Below are positions 60,573 through 64,000 of a stretch of DNA of 64,000 nucleotides, piece after piece. Source of the stretch: Alistipes sp. Its GTDB lineage: Bacteria; Bacteroidota; Bacteroidia; Bacteroidales; Rikenellaceae. The position numbers were made by a program, and so were the translations under genes. Each line of letters opens with the position of its first letter. Within the stretch, counting starts at the first letter, position 1. Location of the stretch: positions 1-64,000 of the forward strand of contig JAGBVG010000006.1 of assembly GCA_017630455.1 (NCBI GenBank). Reading direction: 5' to 3'. The notes below the pieces were generated by a model. The model made no database searches, was not told the DNA's origin, and worked only from the letters and a program-made list of their open reading frames with translations.

Positions 60573-61730
60573 CTATTCGTTGTATATCAAATATTTACGT
60601 CTCAGCACCTTATACCCCTCGACATCCTCTGCCCAACGCTCACTAATCTCCCGAGCGGTGCAGCCCTGCTTAATCATCTCGCGCACCCACCCTACGCCGA
60701 TAAGCTTCTCGAACATCGGCTTAAAGAAGGCATCGCCCATATCCAAGTCGCGGTAGGCATCAATGACATAGTCGAGGTTTACACCCTCACGCCATATCTC
60801 CTCCACGGGCTTATCGCGCAGGTCCTCGCCATAGCACCTTTCGTCCATAAATGGAGGTTCTGACGCCGCAGCAACAGAGCAAGGCGTAAACGAGAACTCT
60901 CGCGCCTCCATCGCGGGGTGGCCATAAATCTCAAACGGAGCATCTGTGCCACGTCCCACACTCACCACCGTACCCTCAAAGAGACATAACGAGGGATAGA
61001 GGTATATGGAGTGCTGCGTGGTGAGGTTTGGCGACGGCGCAACGGGCAAAATATAGTGTGTCTGGTGGTCGTAGTTGCGGCACTTCACCACTGTGACATC
61101 TGCCCTCTTTGTCCACCCCTCGCCCATAGCCATAAGGGCTATCTCACCCATTGTGAGGCCGTGCACTACAGGCACGGGGATATGTCCCACGCCCGACTTA
61201 TAGCGCATATCGAGGATAGGTCCGTCGACATAGTGTCCATTGGGATTAGGTCTATCGAGGATGATTACCTCGCGCGCGGAGTCGGCACACGCATCTATCA
61301 TCCTGAGCATAGATATATAATATGTATAGAACCTCAACCCCACATCCTGCATATCGACAACAAGCACGTCGAACGAGCGCATCGCCGAGTCCGAGGGGCG
61401 CTTCGTATTTCCATTATAGAGCGAGAGAATGGGGATTCCGGTCTTGGCATCCACATCATCCTTGACATCGTATCCCGCCTCCACAGCACCACGAAAGCCG
61501 TGCTCCGGGGCGAAGATTCCCACGATGTTAACACCCTCGCGGTGAAGCATATCCACAATATGCTCCTCTGCGCTATACATCGCCGTGTGGTTCACCAGCA
61601 GCGCCACACGCCTATCCTTCAGAAGTGGCATATAGGCTTCGGTATCGGTAGCACCCACAAGCACGCCCTCTGCCACTGCCATCATCGGCAGCAGCACCAC
61701 AACGAGGAGTATGTATAGCCGTCGTAGCAT
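60573..61730 (-). CDS. namZ: Exported DUF1343 protein, NamZ-like exo-muramidase
   Basis: Predicted exo-beta-N-acetylmuramidase releasing MurNAc from peptidoglycan fragments; NamZ enzymes define the DUF1343 family. The 385 residues begin with a signal peptide (LYILLVVVLLPMMAVA) and contain VALLVNHTAMYSAEEHIVDM, FAPEHGFRGAVEAG, IPILSLYNGNTKRPSDSAM, the acidic VVDMQDVGLRFYTYISM-like segment, DRPNPNGHYVDGPILD and YPSLCLFEGTVVSVGRGTDA. All are hallmarks of the family. It stands between ftsY and prfB on the same strand with short gaps. The substrate call follows from the family. Confidence 0.88.
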   Translation of the reverse strand: MLRRLYILLVVVLLPMMAVAEGVLVGATDTEAYMPLLKDRRVALLVNHTAMYSAEEHIVDMLHREGVNIVGIFAPEHGFRGAVEAGYDVKDDVDAKTGIPILSLYNGNTKRPSDSAMRSFDVLVVDMQDVGLRFYTYYISMLRMIDACADSAREVIILDRPNPNGHYVDGPILDMRYKSGVGHIPVPVVHGLTMGEIALMAMGEGWTKRADVTVVKCRNYDHQTHYILPVAPSPNLTTQHSIYLYPSLCLFEGTVVSVGRGTDAPFEIYGHPAMEAREFSFTPCSVAAASEPPFMDERCYGEDLRDKPVEEIWREGVNLDYVIDAYRDLDMGDAFFKPMFEKLIGVGWVREMIKQGCTAREISERWAEDVEGYKVLRRKYLIYNE

Positions 61731-61739
61731 CGTAAAAGT

Positions 61740-62840
61740 TTAGTAGTTAAGTAGATACTCCTTAATGAAGCCATCCAGATCGCCATCCATCACCGCATCA
61801 ACATTCGAAGTTTGGTATCCCGTACGGTGATCCTTAACACGCCTGTCGTCGAAGACATAGCTGCGAATCTGCGAGCCCCACTCTATTCGTTTCTTCGTAG
61901 CCTCGAGTGCCTGCTGCGTCGCCATACGCTTATCCAACTCCCTCTGATAGAGCTTCGAGCGCAGGATGCGCATAGCATTCTCGCGGTTGTTGAGCTGCGA
62001 GCGCGTCTCCATATTCTCGATGAGGAACTCCACAGGCTCGCCCGTATCGGCATCCTTGCCGTGGTAGCGCAGACGCACCGCAGTCTCCACCTTATTGACG
62101 TTCTGACCTCCCGCGCCACTTGCTCTAAACGTATCCCACTCGATATCCGCGGGCGAGATGTTGATCTCGATGGTATCGTCTACCGCAGGGGAGATGAAGA
62201 CCGACGCAAAGGTTGTCTGACGCTTGTTGTTGGCATTGAACGGCGAGAGGCGCACCATACGATGTACACCACACTCCGAGCGCAGATAGCCGTAGGCATA
62301 CTCACCCTCAAACTCCAAGGTGCAGGACTTAACACCCACCTCGTCACCAGCCTGGTAGGCCACAACCTTGACATTGTAGCCGTGAGCCTCGCCCCAGCGC
62401 GTATACATACGCATCAGCATCTGTGCCCAGTCCAACGCCTCCGTGCCTCCAGCACCAGCGTTTATGTCCATAATCGCACCGAGCCTATCCTCCTTACCCG
62501 AGAGCATCTGCTGCAGCTCCAACTTCTCGACAAGTTGCTGTGCCGCGGCATACTGTGCCTCGGCCTCCTCCTCGGTGATGACACCCTCGGCAACGAAGTC
62601 GGGGATAAGCGCAAGGTCCTCCACGGCACGACACATCGCAGCATAGTCGTCGAGGATGGCCTTTATATCTGCCACCCTCTTCAGCTGCTGACGCGCCTTG
62701 TCGGGATTATCCCAAAAGTTTGGCTCCTCGGTACGCTCCTGCTCATTGCGGAGGTCTATCTCTCGCTGCTCGATGTCGATAGCCTCGGCAAGTTTCGCGC
62801 GGCGCACCTCGAGGTCGTTTATCTGGTCTGTGTTAACCAT
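61740..62840 (-). CDS. prfB: Peptide chain release factor 2, without programmed frameshift
   Basis: Terminates translation at UGA and UAA. The 366 residues have the anticodon-like tripeptide SPF in RLSPFNANNKRQTT and the catalytic GGQ in ASGAGGQNVNKVETAVRLRY. In many bacteria prfB is read through an in-frame UGA near codon 26 by a +1 shift. Here the reading frame is continuous from MVNTDQINDLEVRRAKLAEA through IDIEQREIDL, the place where the shift would be, with no UGA and no slippery CTT. So the usual self-regulation by frameshift is absent. cysS lies 3 nt upstream. Confidence 0.96.
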   Translation of the reverse strand: MVNTDQINDLEVRRAKLAEAIDIEQREIDLRNEQERTEEPNFWDNPDKARQQLKRVADIKAILDDYAAMCRAVEDLALIPDFVAEGVITEEEAEAQYAAAQQLVEKLELQQMLSGKEDRLGAIMDINAGAGGTEALDWAQMLMRMYTRWGEAHGYNVKVVAYQAGDEVGVKSCTLEFEGEYAYGYLRSECGVHRMVRLSPFNANNKRQTTFASVFISPAVDDTIEINISPADIEWDTFRASGAGGQNVNKVETAVRLRYHGKDADTGEPVEFLIENMETRSQLNNRENAMRILRSKLYQRELDKRMATQQALEATKKRIEWGSQIRSYVFDDRRVKDHRTGYQTSNVDAVMDGDLDGFIKEYLLNY

Positions 62841-62843
62841 ACA

Positions 62844-64000
62844 TTACTCAATTTCCCAATCAAAGCCATCCTTGCGGTCCTTAACGCGGATGCCAATGGC
62901 TGTGAGATTATCACGGATCTTGTCGGATGTAGCCCAGTCCTTGTTTGCCTTAGCCTCCATACGCATTGTGAGGAGCATATCAACAAGAGGCGACACCATA
63001 TCCTTGCCACCAGCCTCGGCAGCCTTCTCGTTGCGAAGACCAAGGATGTCGAAGACGTAGCGGTTAAAGGTAGCCCTCAAGGTCTCGAGATCCTCGGCGG
63101 TGAAGCTCTGCTGACCCTCGACAGCCTGGTTGATGATACGCACCCAGTCGAAGAGCGCAGAGATAACCATAGGCGAGTTGATATCGTCGGCCATAGCCTC
63201 GGCGCAGCGACGCTCAAGCTCCTTAACATCGGATGTAGAGGTGGCTGCAGGCTTCAACTTCGCGAGAGCCTCAACACCCTTCATAAGACGGTCGAGACCC
63301 TTCTCGGCAGCCTGGAGGGCATCGTTCGAGAAGTCGAGCGTAGAGCGGTAGTGAGCCTGAAGCACGAAGAAGCGGATGGTCATAGGTGTGTATGCCTGCT
63401 CGAGGAGCGGGTGGTTACCTGTGAAGAGCTGCTCGAGGGTGATGAAGTTACCGAGCGACTTACCCATCTTCTGTCCGTTGATAGTAATCATATTATTGTG
63501 CACCCAGTAGCGTGCCGAGTCCTTACCCATAGCGGCTGTAGACTGCGCAATCTCACACTCGTGGTGTGGGAACATAAGGTCCATACCGCCACCGTGGATA
63601 TCAAACTGCTCACCGAGATATTTTGTGCTCATCGCCGTACACTCCATATGCCAACCTGGGAAGCCGTCGCTCCAAGGTGATGGCCAGCGCATAATATGCT
63701 CTGGTGAGGCCTTCTTCCAGAGGGCAAAGTCATAGGAGTGCTGCTTGTCGCTCTGACCATCGAGCTCGCGGGTGTTTGTCACGATATCGTCGAGGTTACG
63801 ACCCGAGAGACGACCATAGTTGTAGTCGCGGTTATACTTCTCAACATCGAAGTAGATAGAGCCGTTAGACTCATAGGCATAGCCAGCATCGAGGATGCGC
63901 TTTACCATCTCAATCTGCTCGATGATATGTCCCGAGGCGTGTGGCTCGATAGATGGGCTCTTAACGCCAAGCTCGCGCATAGCGTCGTGGTAACGCTCGG
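62844..64000 (-). CDS. cysS: Cysteinyl-tRNA synthetase (partial, N-terminus beyond the window)
   Basis: Class I synthetase charging tRNA-Cys. About 385 C-terminal residues are present: the core piece [20 protein letters not shown] and [20 protein letters not shown] with zinc ligands, the KMSKS-type loop as [15 protein letters not shown], the DALR helical domain and the short end [15 protein letters not shown]. The HIGH-containing N-terminal part lies to the right of position 64000, so the start cannot be given. It ends 3 nt before the prfB start. Confidence 0.96.
   Translation of the reverse strand, partial: ERYHDAMRELGVKSPSIEPHASGHIIEQIEMVKRILDAGYAYESNGSIYFDVEKYNRDYNYGRLSGRNLDDIVTNTRELDGQSDKQHSYDFALWKKASPEHIMRWPSPWSDGFPGWHMECTAMSTKYLGEQFDIHGGGMDLMFPHHECEIAQSTAAMGKDSARYWVHNNMITINGQKMGKSLGNFITLEQLFTGNHPLLEQAYTPMTIRFFVLQAHYRSTLDFSNDALQAAEKGLDRLMKGVEALAKLKPAATSTSDVKELERRCAEAMADDINSPMVISALFDWVRIINQAVEGQQSFTAEDLETLRATFNRYVFDILGLRNEKAAEAGGKDMVSPLVDMLLTMRMEAKANKDWATSDKIRDNLTAIGIRVKDRKDGFDWEIE

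Noticed and set aside
61812..63680. A 622-codon open frame on the plus strand opposite prfB and cysS, and similar long plus-strand frames at 4923-6263, 43658-45049 and 55503-56780
   Set aside because: They lie wholly opposite well-recognised genes, have His/Arg/Leu-rich composition typical of antisense frames in this codon usage, and show no domain or start signal.
1..64000. Prophage, integrative element or large defence island
   Set aside because: No integrase, terminase, capsid, transposase, restriction or relaxase gene was recognised. The genes are mostly housekeeping and envelope functions.

Overview
The window reads as chromosomal DNA of a gut-type Bacteroidales bacterium, most likely an Alistipes-like member of the Rikenellaceae. 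The lineage below order level is inference. The evidence is: promoters of the Bacteroidota type (TTTG, about 19 nt, then TAnnTTTG) in front of many genes and tRNAs; BACON-domain and DUF6562-type lipoproteins; two DUF1573 proteins; a short RpoD-like sigma factor; NfnAB; and a Bacteroidota-style M1 aminopeptidase. No rRNA, phage structural block, CRISPR array or complete insertion sequence was seen. The right edge cuts cysS.

Layout. 1-300: tRNA-Arg with a terminator. 308-3959 (minus strand): trmD, a metallo-beta-lactamase-fold hydrolase, a small DUF1573 protein and a TonB/ExbD/ExbB energy module, preceded by the giant envelope protein TamB (4080-8651). 8808-10786 (plus): tsaD and a YhcC-like radical SAM gene. 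10938-17581: three lipoproteins and deoC. 17690-20303 (minus): rpsO-pnp. 20861-25816 (plus): ApbE, a lipid kinase, an AraC regulator and DsbD. 26357-31771: rpoD facing era, a large TPR protein and an MFS carrier. 31891-38406 (plus): an unusual tandem promoter-like array reading into a family-2 glycosyltransferase, then three BACON lipoproteins in a row. 38721-41882 (minus): guaA and guaB. 42086-48084: a small coiled-coil protein, an outer-membrane barrel and a complete polyamine ABC importer (potA, B, C, D). 48238-53087: M1 aminopeptidase and NfnAB. 53156-55033: a DUF1573 protein, tRNA-Asn and two identical tRNA-Val genes. 55161-64000 (minus): rny, probable 6S RNA, zapA, a coiled-coil gene, rimO, ftsY, a NamZ-like muramidase, prfB and partial cysS.

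The most interesting signal is not a protein. Six intergenic elements (near 12.9, 15.8, 26.3, 38.7, 40.3 and 55.1 kb) share one architecture. Each has a central long hairpin with an inner GTAC/GTAC mini-stem, which becomes GTAG/CTAC in one copy. Smaller hairpins with AGAT-type loops flank it. Stem sequences differ between copies while pairing is kept. All six lie in the same orientation just past the stop codon of a minus-strand gene (deoC, an OmpA/TPR lipoprotein, rpoD, guaA, guaB, rny). They look like a dispersed, structured 3'-UTR or terminator element. A second, MITE-like inverted-repeat family occurs at three sites. The glycosyltransferase at 32195 is preceded by four copies of an 88-90 bp promoter-bearing unit.
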